In this document: positions 11,693 through 23,833 of the stretch, piece by piece | Layout: each line of letters opens with the position of its first letter | How positions within the stretch are numbered: the first letter of the stretch is position 1 | From: Ehretia macrophylla | Lineage: Eukaryota > Streptophyta > Magnoliopsida > Boraginales > Ehretiaceae | Length of the DNA stretch: 64,000 nt | Direction: 5' to 3' | Assembly: GCA_037974665.1 (NCBI GenBank) | Contig: CM075778.1 | Location: 22,820,001-22,884,000, forward strand | The notes under the pieces: model-generated | Told to the model about the DNA's origin: nothing | The model's input: the letters and a program-made list of their open reading frames with translations, nothing else | Database searches by the model: none | Translations under genes and position numbers: made by a program

Positions 11693-12410
11693 TTCTGATT
11701 ATTTAGAAAAATAGAGTTTTTTTATATTATTTAAAAAAAACACTTTATTCTATGGGAATATTTATTGAGTATTCTATTATGCTAATAGTGGAGATATTTT
11801 GTGTTAGGGTAAAAAAGCAAGAAAGACAACATAAGAGTGGTATCGGTACTAATGGGGCTATGCTAACATCTAGAGTTCTATTTATGCGTATGTTCTCATT
11901 GAGGAAGTATCTGAAAAGTTTTCAGATGTGGTTATATGTTGTATGGCAAAACCATTGTGGTTTCGTCAAGAACGTTGTCGAGTTTGGATTGGTTCAAGTT
12001 ACTGTACGAGTCGTTACTGTCTTTTGTTTTGGCCACACATTTTTGGACTTTTCGTACAAGTGCATGCTGGCTTGTACGATGCGGGATCTTTTTCTTGCTA
12101 TTTCGAAACCAATAACGACGGCGCCCAACCTAAATTTGGGCAGCATGTTTACTGGCAAGATTATATAGTTAGCGCTGAATTATTAATGTATTTATAATAA
12201 ATAATGTAATAAATAAATAATTATAAAAATTTGTAAATAATATTATAATATTATAATAAAATATTTACTAGCAAAATTGGCTGTGTATTCCGTGACATTT
12301 TCAGAATTTTTACCAAGTGGGTTATTTTGTGTTTTAACGACTAATTCTTCAACATGACCTTTCACTTCAAGTTACTTAAATTGGTGCTGGTCCTTACTGT
12401 TGACACTCTT
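11693..12410 (-). promoter_or_regulatory. Upstream region of the FRUITFULL-like gene
   Basis: These 718 bases separate the start codon from the first retrotransposon. They should contain the 5' leader and proximal promoter. I could not fix a TATA box or transcription start by eye. An open frame on the other strand (11752-12168) has no recognisable domain and is probably chance. Confidence 0.45.
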
Positions 12411-14000
12411 TGTGATACCCGAGAATATTATCATATTTATATTAACTATTGCATTTACTGTTTGTACATTTTAACTGTGTAATTACTTGTTACTTTCCTA
12501 GTTACTATTTATTGCATTTTTTAACTACTATTTTTCTTTAATAGCATTTTTCCTAAACTATATTAACTATTTTAGGAATGAGAAAAATGCGCGTTTGAGC
12601 AATTAGTATTAGGAAGGCTCGTTTAAAAAATGTTTTAGCGGTTCGAATAAATAGTAAATTATAGTTTAACATTGATTTTGAGTTAGTTAATGTTTAGTTG
12701 CATTTTGGACTTAATTCAAGTAGATTTAGTAAGTTATATTAGCTAAATAGTTGTCAACACCATACATTAAAATAACTTATATAATACATATACACATTAA
12801 TATGCAAACTTAACCAAAAATAGCTAAAAAACAAATATGAAAATACCCATCTTGTCCTCCCCGAAACCCGATTTCAGCCAAGAGGAAAAGGAAGGATTTT
12901 TGCTCTTCAAATCTTGCACTTCAAGCTCTTTCAAGCTAGGATCAAGTAAATTTGAGTGTCCTCTAGCCTCCTACTAGCCTCTACGTGCATTTGGTGAGTG
13001 ATTCTTGCATCCTTTTGTGATTTAAAAGTTTATGTCAAAGTTTAAAAATTTTAGATTTGATGTTATTGGCTTGTGAGATGTTAAAAACTTGCTTTATATG
13101 TTACCTACGTGTTGTAGAGACTAAGTTTATGCAATTGTTTATCTTTTTAAACGGTTAAATTTGATCATTTGATTTTAGGGCAGTGAATAGTGACAAATTT
13201 TTAGGGTTTGCGAAAATGAACCATATAGCTTGATTCAATGCTTCAATTAGGTGCTTTAGATGTTAATGAAGGTAGATTAATAGCCCCATGAAGTTTAATT
13301 GCTCGTAACTTGGTAAAAAAGCAAATTTAGAGACTTTTGGAAAGGGGTTTCGGGTGTAATGCGAATCCGGGTTGATTTGGCCATCACATTTGGTATTCTT
13401 AGGCTATGTAGGTGCTAGATATGCTTTTCTAACTCACGGTTGAGTTTCGGTTGGGGTACGTGTAGTACAAACTTACAAAGGGGCAATCGGGGCTTTTGTG
13501 GTAATCGCGGGTAATTGGGTAGTTTCGAGACTCCTAGGGGTGCCATAAAGAGTAATTAGAAGTATGAAATTGCTCACTTGTAAATCTAGAGCTTTGCCTT
13601 TTGTTTTGGAATCAAATAGCTTTAGTTACAAAGGGAGAAAAGTGAAAAATCGATTATTTTACACTTTTATGACCTTGTAAATGCTTCTTAGGTGTTTACA
13701 TGTACTTTTAAGTTAATTGTGTTCATTTGGTTAATTTAATGTTAATGCTTATATTTTAATTGTTTTCAAGGGCAACCTACTTTGTTGTCCCTCCTAAGTG
13801 TTATTGCTTTATTCTATTGTTGTATCATCATTGGTTAAAGTGCATTGCATAGTAGTTGTGCAACAATAGTGTCAAGGGCGGATGTATTGGATATCGACTG
13901 GGCGGCAGCGGGCTTGCCAGTGGGTATTCGATCTCCGTGCTCTAGTCCCTCGCTCGCCTGGTCTGGAGATTGCCAGGGGGTGTTGGGTCGTAGGATTCTC

Positions 14001-16465
14001 TGTAGCACCTTGGACCCAACCCCACGCTATAGGTCAAGTCCGGACTCGCCACTCAGACATAGTCTCCTCTGTACCGAAGATTAAACTGGTACTTGCAAAT
14101 AGTTTCATATAATTCCAGAACCACAAACAAACACCTCAAACAACCTAACTTCCAAGATTAATATAGTCAACCAGTTTCACAAGGCCATCCGAGCCTTGGA
14201 ACAACAAAATAAATATCATGCAGGTATGCAAGTTATAGTTCTAACTTTAATTTCAAGTAGTACATCTTAGCTATAAGCCAAGCTTAACAAGCTAACTATT
14301 TAACACCCAAGCATGCAACAAAAGAAATAAGTCTACTATCGGTTATTACATGCCATCTACCTTTGCTAACCAACATACAAGATTACAGCCACCAAATACA
14401 TACAAGACCCCAAGGTCTAAAAAAGTACAACAATCAACACCTTCATTACAAACCACACATAATAGTCAACCTTATCACACAAAAAAGTCACGAAAGCTGA
14501 TCTACTTGCACTTCTTCTTCCTCCTCTACTGCTACTAGCTGGGGGTTCACCTCAGCTTCTCCTGAAACATGTTAAATGAAGAGTGAGCAACAATATTGCC
14601 CAGCGAGGAAGGTGATGCAATATACCGGGGCGTGCAACATGATATGCAATAGGATATACAACAAAGTAATAACATGTTCAACATCTAATAACACAACTAG
14701 TTAGACAAGTAATTAACCACATATTAAAAGGATACGGTTCACTTCTTGTCTTCAATCTCGAACCACGAGCCACGATCTTCAAGCAAGTACCAACAAACAT
14801 TTATTCCTCCAAAGTGGGGTACTCCAGATGTACCTCGATCCTACGACCCTTTCTCTTGAGGTAGGTCCATATGCCGAGTAGGTGAACCATGCCTCTGGGG
14901 TAGTAGAGTATACTCAGCGAGAGAAAGGGAATAGGCACTATGGTAGTCGAGAGAGCACGGCAAGCCCGATGCCGCCCGTGTTTCTCGACGCTACCACATC
15001 CGAAAAGGTTACGCAACCCCGAGACAAAATCACAAGAATCAAGATCAACACATAACACGTAAGAGGGACGACAAAGTAGGCCGCCCTCTCAAATAACCAC
15101 AATATGCACCACATCATGATATAAACATAAATGGGACAATAGTATATTTTCTTCCACAACCTCCTCAAATAGCTCAATTATACTTTAGACAATCATATAA
15201 GTACATAATAACACATCTATAAGCACCTAAGCATCAAGGTAGTCAATTACTACTTTTCCCCTTTCTTTAACCAAGTTATTCTTCTCCTATATGCATTTCT
15301 AGGTTACAAAACTAATGTCCAATCATTCTACATCCCTAATGAAGCTAAAAGACACCTACCAAGGCCATGAAAAACCGCTTTGGAGGCAAAAGCTCGGGAA
15401 GGCCCCGAGTGGGTTTTAACTATAACTATCCTATTCGGACCCCAATTTCATGCAACGAAAGCACCAAAAGTGCTTCCATGCCCCAAGGATACCTAATCCA
15501 AAGCCCAAACATGCCCAGATTGCATTACGTGAAAATTTCTCTTTTTAAAGTTAGCTAATTTTGCAATTTTGTTTAATTTCGGGTGATTCAACTTCACGTG
15601 GCCTCCAAACTAGTTTCACTAAAGCTTAGAGCACCTAAAGGAAGCCTCAATTCATTCCATTTAGTAAATTTTATCGAAACCCTAAGTTTTGGTTACTATT
15701 CATCATCTTCCTTGAGAATTCAAGCTTTAACCATGGCAAAAGCTAATACACAACACAAACATGGTCTAGAGGTCATAGTAAGAATGTATATAACAATATA
15801 TGAGCATAATTATAGCCATAAATAACAAATCTCAAAATTGTAAAACTTGACATAAACTTTAAATCAACAAAATATGCAACTCCCTCACAATTTTGTAGTT
15901 GCAAGCAAGTTGTAGAAGTCCCCTAGTGCTCCAAACTTCTTCTAGTCTAAGCCAAAGGACCAAATTCATGCACAAAAGTTGAAGAAAATCCTCCTCCTTG
16001 CACCTTGGGGCTGTCGGGTTTTTGGGGGGGCTTTTGGGTAGTTTTTGCTTTTGTTTTTTATGAATATATGGTGTATATAAGTAATATGTTGAGTATATGT
16101 ATGAGTAAGTTATATAATATTAGGTCAAAGGTCATAAAAACTTAGTCAAATAGGCTTAAATTCCAATTAAATGCTACTTAAGTCAAACTAACGTTTCTAC
16201 ATACGTAATACTATTCAACCGAAGCGAAAAACATTTTTCAAACGCATACTCCCGACCCTCAAAGCTCAAAACTTCCATTTCCTGACTCTTTTTATATATC
16301 ATGTGGTCTAGGAAAAATATTAAATCGAGCATTTAAAACATTCAAATTTCTTATGAATAGTGCTCAATAGTAAATCAATTAAACAAGAAAGTAATGCACA
16401 TAAAATGCTCAAGTAATTTATGCAACAGTTATTTAAAAGAGGTGATGAAATTTTCGGGCGTCACA
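14001..16465 (-). mobile_element. Solo LTR B nested in LTR A
   Basis: It runs from TGTAGCACC to GCGTCACA, 2465 bases, in the minus orientation of the same family as LTR A. It is flanked by a perfect TTCTC duplication (13996-14000 and 16466-16470). Removing it rejoins a GTAGGATTCTC/GGGGTACATCCG segment that is continuous in relatives such as 29070-29095. Open frames inside (14801-15177, 15367-15825) belong to the LTR and are not genes. Confidence 0.92.
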
Positions 16466-16756
16466 TTCTCGGGGTACATCCGAAGTACACCTACTAGAGT
16501 GATTGGTGTTTTATGCCGGCACATTGATCAAGGTTTATGGTTCGTGATCGAAGATCAAGTGAATTCTGGAGTGTTGGGGTTAAGTGAATTGTATCCTTTT
16601 TAATGTGTGATAACTCGACATTTATATTGCTATTTTGTTGTTTAATTGCTTTATTTATATTAACTGTTGCATTGCATACCTTGGTAGACTATATCCCTCA
16701 CTAGGCAAGTGTGGTTGCTTATACCTTGCTAACATGTTTCAGGAGGTGTTGAGGTT

Positions 16757-19233
16757 TGTGAAACCCTACTTTTCTATCTTATCTCGTTTTGCGTGCTTTA
16801 TCTCATTTTGCGTGAATTAACCTGTCTATATGCTATGTGACTTAGAATGTGGTAATTTTAGTATCAATACTTCTAGAACATGCTAAATGTGCATTCATGA
16901 AATTTTCATAAAAAACGGAGTCAGAAATTTTATCGTCGATTTTTAGTGAATAGTATTTTCGAAACACGTCCGCTAAAATTTTAAAACTGGTCTTTTTAAC
17001 CCTTCTAGACCTAGTCCACGGACTTTAATAGACCTGTGTTTGATTAAAACGGTTTTAAAGTCGGCTTAAGAATTTATTAAGGTTTTTACACCGACTTTTG
17101 CGAAAATCGAGTTTGAAGCCGACTCGAGTGAAATTGTTTGATTGTAAAACTTCTTGTCACCTAAAAATAACCTACTTGAGCTATCTTAGGAGTTACATTT
17201 TTGTTTTGAGAAAGGAGATAGCTAAAATGCATTTAAAAGACAAGAAAATGAATTAAAGGACTAAAAATACTACTTTGACTTTGCATTTTTTTTTATTGAC
17301 CAAGCTTTTAATTGCATATTATCATCAACACACAGTAAACACAACACAAAACACACTCCTCACACACACTAAGGGCCGAGAGCCATAGGAGAAAAAAAGC
17401 CAAAGAGTTTCAAGGTTTTCAACACAAAAATTCAAAGAAAAACCTAGTTTTTGTCCGTAGAACTTCGTGCCGAGTTGGATTCTGTTTGTTGGGCACGCAT
17501 TGCACGCATTCCTAGGCTTTTATCACATCAAAGGTGAGAGAAAAATTATAGATCTCAAAACTCATTTTTTTGTTTTTGCTCATAACTGCATTTTGAACCG
17601 ATAGAATGTTATTCTGATGTTAGATTATTGCTCCATGCATGCTAGGGATCGTTTAGGTGTATTACTACGAGATTTGAGCCATTGTAGTGAAATTATTTAT
17701 TTTCGGGTATTTAAAGTTGATAGAATGGCTTTTTGAGGATTATTTTGAGTTGTGTTGATCGGAATCGATTGTCGTCGATTTCTAAAAGTTTGATAATTAC
17801 GTGGTAACGCCGTTATAATGCCGAATTTTTGATTACGATGTTTGGGTGAAAATTCAGAAATTTCAGCCTAGGTGCCTTGAGGTTTTAGGGTTGTTGGGCT
17901 TGATTTTGAGGTGTCTTGGTTGGTTTCCGAGAGGGCTAATGTAGTTGATTGAATGGGTGAGTGTTTGAAACTGATTTGGGGTTGTTTGGATTAGTAGAAT
18001 GTAAGATATGATTATTTGAAGTTTAGGTTATCTTTCTTTAAATTATTGAATTGAGCCTTAGTTGATTGGGTGTGGTTTGAGTGATTGAATGGTGAGTTGT
18101 TGATGGGTAAGCTAGGGTTTGATTGTGTGTTTAATGCATGTTCGGTTGGATGGCCTATTTTGTCATCTAACTTAGTTATTTGTTGTTAAATTGATTATTG
18201 ATGTTATTATGATGATAATATGATTATTGATGATGATAATATGATTATTGATGATGATTGATGATTATTGATTGATGATTGATGCCGGGAGGTAGGAAGT
18301 TCTGCTAGACTGTCCTCCTGTGAATGATTGATGTTTATTATTATTGTTGAGTCTTTGGTATGTGTGTGCCACCTCTCGGGCAACATCGGGCTGTCGGGTT
18401 GATAACGGCATGACTACCAGAGACTGCCTCCAACTCGCATGACGGAGGTGTCATGGAGGGAGAGGTTATTGGGGTACCTCGGGTGCGTGAGTTTATGGGA
18501 GTCACAAGAAGGCTGTTATGATCGTGATGGTGATTGGAGCTACACCAACTAGTGTATCCTTTATTGAATGGTCATTATAGATTATGTGATGATAGTATTA
18601 TTGATGTTATTGTGTGTTTACTTGCTCAAAGGATTAAATCCAAGGAGCATAGTGAATACTGTAGAGATCTATCGGATCCTCGCTCGGCTTATTTTATATA
18701 AGCTCACTCTCTATTATTGCATGCCTACAGGTGTACTTTCGCAGGATTACGGGTACGTGCCTCCTGAAGAGGAGAATGTGGAAAATGTGCCTTACGTGGA
18801 TGAGTCTTATGTTCCGGAGTCTTATCCTTGATGTTGTATTGTTTTACTATCTTGTAAATTAACTTAGTAGACTTTTATATGCTTTGTAGTTTATAATGTA
18901 AAAGATGTTGAAAAGTTAATGAATTAGTCGATGCTGTCTTAGTAGCCTTCCTTTTGTTTATGATTAGGTTGCTAGGTTGGCTCAATATGGATTTGTAATG
19001 TATATTAAGGTTCATGTATTATGTTGGAACGGAGGCATATAACGAGAAATGTCATATTATGATGTATGTTGTTATGTTATTGAGAAGTTGTTTGTTGTAC
19101 GGTTTATGGAGTTGATGTATGATGTCCTATGGAGGTTGGTTTAGAGCCTCGGTATCCTATTCACTATCGTTATACTGCCGAAATTCTATTGCGTCCCGAC
19201 TGATCGTAGGTGGGGTCGAGTTGGGGCGTGACA
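16757..19233 (+). mobile_element. Solo LTR C, same family as the gypsy element at 37754
   Basis: It starts TGTGAAACCCTAC and ends GGGGCGTGACA, 2477 bases, with a perfect AGGTT target duplication (16752-16756 and 19234-19238). It is clearly homologous, in opposite orientation, to the LTRs of the full-length gypsy element. Shared parts include the LTR start, a GAT/ATT-rich tract near 18200-18270 and the end. It lies within LTR A, so it is younger than LTR A. Confidence 0.93.
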
Positions 19234-20218
19234 AGGTTGATCCCCAGCTTGTTATGGTTGAGGGAGAAGAGGAAAAGGTGCAGGTAGAGTAGTTGCCTTA
19301 ATTGCTGTGTGCTATTTGTTTGAGGTGGATGTATTTCTTGCTGGACTTTATGTGAAGGCTTGTTTGTATTATTTCATGATCTATTTTGGAGCCTATGGGC
19401 TTATGTATATATTTGTGCAGTTGTAAGCTTGAAAGTTAGATGGATGTAGAATGAGATATGTATCTGTGGCATTTAATAACTTAAAACTCTACTTCTTGCT
19501 TATTGTGTGCTTGGGTGTGAATGCAACGGATATATGGTTGGCTTTAATTCTTAAATATGTTTTAATGATAACATAGAGTGGTATGATAAGCGGACTAAGA
19601 TAAGATTCTAGGATTGTGAATTGCATGCTTGTATGTGTTATAATGTATTGTGTTGTTTAAGGCTTGGATGGCCTTGAAGTTGGGATTAGTTAGAGTTGGA
19701 GTTGTTGAAGTTTAGTTTTGTGTTGTGGCTTTATTCGTTGTTTGTAGGTAACCAGAATGTCCACGGTATAGAGGAGACTCTGTCCGTTTGTCGGGTCCGA
19801 ACTTAACCTTTTAGTGTGGGGTTGGGTCGGGGCGTGCTACCCTTCACGTCCCATGTCAAGCTGATATAGCGTTTGGTTTTCTTGTTTCCTCCGCAGTAAG
19901 TCGGCCTTCATTTTTAGGCCTTCTAAAATGGGAATTTCCTTAGTTCACGTGCATTGTTAGACATGGGTGACATACGATGGGAAGGAACTCGCATTAATAG
20001 ATTCAAAGTAGATATTGGCACTAATAGGCAATAAGGTTTTGGTCTGGTGGTATGTAACTTATTGTAAGTACAAGAGATTGTGAGACCAATTATCGTAAAT
20101 AATATTATGTGATATGTGTTATATAGTTCAAACGTTCTTTGTATAATTTTTTTTTAAAAAAAGTAGATATTGGCACATGAAGTTATTTCTTTTATTTTTT
20201 TGGTCAAATACATATTAA

Positions 20219-20590
20219 GTTCAATATTTCGTGTTATACTAAGGGTCAATTACGAAGATAGTCTCTGTTGTTATCACCGATTTTTATCTTAGGCCTAATT
20301 GTTCAAAAATGACCAATTCAGTCCTTATTGTTTCATAAAGTTAGTCAATTTAGTCTTTACCGTTAAAAAATGTTTAATTTAAACGAAAAACTAGTCTTGT
20401 GCTGCGCAGTTCAATATTTGGTTTATACTAAGGGTTAATTACGAAAATAGTCTCTATTGTTAGATCACTGATTTTCAACTTAGGCATAATTGTTCAAAAG
20501 TGCCCAATTCGGTCATTATTGTTTCACATAGTTAGTTAATTTAATCTCTATTGTTAAAAAGTTAGTTAATTTAAACAAAAAACTAGTGAT
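20219..20590. repeat. Tandem pair of a dispersed repeat of about 185 bases
   Basis: Two copies, from about 20219 and 20408, share GTTCAATATTT, TATACTAAGGGT(C/T)AATTA, ATAGTCTCT(G/A)TTGTT, AATTGTTCAAAA and TTAGTTAATTTA-like blocks. A third, diverged copy lies inverted at about 36830-36960, on the far side of nest 2. Confidence 0.75.
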
Positions 20591-21116
20591 GTTCCTTGCG
20601 CTTGAGGGGTAAGTTTGAAAAAATAAAATAAAATAACGCATTTCAACTTAATCCCTACTAGTTGTATTAAAGTTCATCTTTTAGTTAGTATGACATTAAA
20701 TTTTAAAGTAGTTGTTAATGTTTGATAAAAAAAATTCATGATAATCCCGATACTTGTAGGAAAGTTCAACTTAATTCCCAAAGTTTTTTTTTCTTTTACG
20801 TTGTTTTCCCCCCTTTTTTCTTCTTCACATCCACCATACTCACACACATAAATACATATATAATACCAGCCCTACCTTAATTATCCTCTTGAAGCTTCAC
20901 CTTACCACCGTATACCCTTAACCATTAGCTTATGTCATTACCCCTCAAGCCTACACCTTACACCCTAAACCCTAGACCTATAGTAAGCTCCAAAACCCAT
21001 ACCTTCACCTCCTGACCTACATCCTCCCACCCTAAACCACCCATACCTAAACCCAAATTGCACTTTACTACCTTGTATCCTCTTTAGCCTTCCAACCCCT
21101 CTACATGATTATGTGA

Positions 21117-21247
21117 ATATGTGTGTGCGTGTATTTGTCTGTATGTAATGTCTTTGTATATATATATATATATGTGTGTCTGTGTATGTGTATATATACA
21201 AAGACAATACATACACAAGACATACATGTACACATATATACAATTAC

Positions 21248-21319
<72 letters not shown>

Positions 21320-21374
21320 GTAATTATATATATATGTGCATGTATGTCTTGTTTGTGTCGTGGTATATATTGAG

Positions 21375-21439
<65 letters not shown>

Positions 21440-21445
21440 CATATG
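21117..21445. repeat. Compound (TG)n/(TA)n microsatellite
   Basis: Alternating purine-pyrimidine DNA with long pure TA tracts at about 21266-21300 and 21379-21437, separated by TG-rich parts. All open frames across it are artefacts of the repeat. Confidence 0.95.
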
Positions 21446-21757
21446 TAGCATAAAAAGAAGGATTGGTGAATGTGTTTGTTCCACTGCATATGTTGATAAT
21501 CCAAGTACACAATCCTATATTGTGCTTTGATTAATTCACACCCTAAATACCTAAGTTGATATGTTTTTTGAGAGATATTGAGAGAGAGCATAAAACTACT
21601 TTATTTTGTTTTACTTGGTGATAATAGAACATGCGTAAGCGTTCTATAACTAGGTTGGACTTAAATACCAAGTGTTGGAAAGTTACTCAACTTCCCACAC
21701 TTAGATCAAATGAGTTGGGTTACCCCATCTTGGGTGACCCATGATCCTAATCCTACA
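21446..21757 (-). repeat. 3' LTR of the copia element (outer end missing)
   Basis: It aligns with 36480-36788 through GTGTTTGTTCCACT, GAGAGATATTGAGAGAGAG, GGTTGGACTTAAATACCAAG and TGGGTGACCCATGATCCTAA, ending TCCTACA. The first 60 to 70 bases present in the right LTR are replaced by the TA tract. Confidence 0.85.
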
Positions 21758-23129
21758 TCTCCCACTCGCACAAGATAGGAAGAACCATATTCATCATCAT
21801 CTCTCTAGAAATTGAACTCAAAGCATAATCAAACTCCATACAGGTAAATAAGTTGTGCAACTCGCGAGCACACAACAAATAGAGGCTTCAAAGACCATGC
21901 ACCTGTTAAGGATGACATGGGAACCACCGTCTTCGAAAGAACATAGAGTCTCGCTATACCCTAGACCAAACTAAGTTCACAGTAGTCAGTGCATACCTAA
22001 TCCCTCTTAGGCTATGCATGACCTTTAAAATCTCAATCATGTATTCATAGTTATATTTGATCACAAAAATTGTTCAATCACATAGATTGTATAACTGGTC
22101 GACCAATGAACACATGTAGTGCTAGATGTGAATAGTTTTCCCTTCGCTCAATATCCTTTTAAGTCAAGTTAACCGCTTTTCTGGACATGTCCCATATGAT
22201 CGAATCTTACGTGATCTTTAGGCGACATTCTAAAGTAGCTAACATTAAACTTGACTTATTAGAATATGAGCATAGGTCACTAAGGATATTCAAAAGAAGC
22301 ATTTATTGCTTTAAGGTCTCACACAGTGATGAAAAAGGGATTTATTCATCAACTTCCTTATATGGTCGCTAAAGCACACACGATATGAAACGTGTGTTAT
22401 GGTGTGACTTCCTTTAGAAAAAAGGAGTACGTCTTTATTTAATTCTAACACTGTATAGATTCTGATTCAATTATCACTCAGTAACTAACCTAAATCCTCA
22501 AACTTAATACTCACAATTATCAAGGTTTCATATCTGGCTATATACAGGTTATATGGATCGTAGGAATCCATATCGACCTTACATCAGTCTTAATTGTAAC
22601 ACATACAATAAGAGGTCTCATCCTAATAATTGTCGTTAGAACTAATTCCTGACTAATTATCAAGGCGACACTTATATAAGTATAGTATTTTTAACAAATA
22701 CTAATCAACTCATATTGTTTCATCTCTGTATGCTCCCACTGCACCAGAGACGATTACTCGTGTGAGAGAGCCAATCTCTCTAACTTGTCGACGTACAATA
22801 TGATGCCAATGATATGTACTAACTTACTCATACACAGTCTCATTCACATATATCATAAAGATTTAACACTACTTAAGTGCATCAAAATATTTCATGTATC
22901 TATTTATTTGGCATTTGAAATATACAACTGTATAAGTTCACAAGTAATCATTTCACAACATATGGAACATACATCAAAATCTATGCAATCCTAGAGATTT
23001 TACATGAGACAAATATATATCTCTAAGAATTGTCTTAGTAAGTGGGTCAGCTACCATCTCATGCGTAGAGATATGTTCGATGATCACTTTTTTCTTTTAC
23101 ACCATATCTCTTACAAAATTATACTTAAT

Positions 23130-23833
23130 GTTTATGTGTTTTGTCTTGCCATGGTATTTTCGATCCTTAGTGTAGGCAATGACTGCTTAACTATCACAAT
23201 AGATTGTCACAGGTTTTTTAGCATTTGTGATTACTCCAAAATCCAACATTAACTATTTAAGCCACACCGTTTCTTGTACAACCGCTGAGCAAGCTACAAA
23301 CTCAGCCTCCATGGTAGATAACGCTATGCAGGTTTGCTTATTGCTATACCAAGAAATATCCCTATTATTTAGCAAGAAGGCATATCCAGAGGTTGATTTA
23401 CGCTCATCTGGGTTACCACCCCAGTCATCGTTTGTAAATCCCTTTAGATTTAAGTGAACTCCTTAATAGCATAGGCAATAGTCCAAAGTACCCTTCAAAT
23501 ATCTTAGAATCTTCTTGATAGCTTTCCAATGAGTTCGTCCAGGGTTAGATTGATAACAACTTACCAATCTTACGGCAAAACTTATTTTTGACCTCGTACA
23601 TAACATGACATACATCAAGCTACCTACATTACTCACATAAGGAACAATTTTCATGTCTTCTATCTTTTCTGGAGTTTTGGGATACATCCTTTGGTTCAGG
23701 CTATTACCCTTGGCTATAGGAGTGTCAATGGGTTTGTAGTTATGCATTTGGAATCGTTCAAGAACTTTCTTAATGTAAGATTCCTGCGACAAAGCAAGAA
23801 GTCTTTTTGATCGATCCCTCTGGATCTTAACTC
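23130..23833 (-). pseudogene. Copia RT end and RNase H, degraded
   Basis: Reading right to left, an RT tail (LSQESYIKKVLERF at about 23760-23800) runs into YVSNVGSLMYVMLCTR and ILRYLKGTLDYCL (to 23463). After a stop come RNase H features: DWGGNPDERKSTSGYAFLL and QTCIALSTMEAEFVA, between about 23450 and 23250. The catalytic-type Glu of MEAEF is present. Stop codons interrupt the frame near 23460 and 23260. The upstream part of the same RT lies beyond the inserted solo LTR, from 31174. Confidence 0.85.

Larger units (their letters stand above)
12411..19840 (+). mobile_element. Solo LTR A (gypsy-type), split by two later solo LTRs
   Basis: It starts TGTGATACCCGAG, matching the start of the solo LTR at 27438, and resumes after each insertion (16466-16756 and 19234 onward). 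It ends near GGGTCGGGGCGTGCTA at about 19840. Removing the two inserts and one copy of each target duplication leaves about 2.48 kb, the length of its relatives. The right end is damaged: the terminal CA is not clear, and the flanks CTCTT (12406-12410) and CCCTT (about 19840-19844) match at four of five bases. No internal coding region remains. It begins 718 bases upstream of the MADS-box start codon. Confidence 0.8.
19841..21445. other. Non-coding spacer with old repeats and microsatellites
   Basis: This is the stretch between nest 1 and nest 2. It contains a tandem duplication (20219-20590) and a long TG/TA microsatellite (21117-21445). Between them (20615-21100) is a stretch rich in CCCTAAACC/CCTACACC-like pyrimidine runs without coding capacity. 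No gene is supported. Confidence 0.7.

Noticed and set aside
11752-12197. Two overlapping plus-strand open frames upstream of the FRUITFULL-like gene (138 and 89 codons)
   Set aside because: No recognisable domain, two frames open over the same bases, no splice or promoter context. Most likely chance.
18200-18280. The GATTATTGATGAT-rich tract as a possible CRISPR-like or regulatory array
   Set aside because: It is a simple trinucleotide-like repeat without regular spacers and is a normal part of this LTR family (compare 38640-38690).
21101-21530. Six open frames rich in Tyr, Ile, Val and Cys on both strands
   Set aside because: They are translations of the TG/TA microsatellite.
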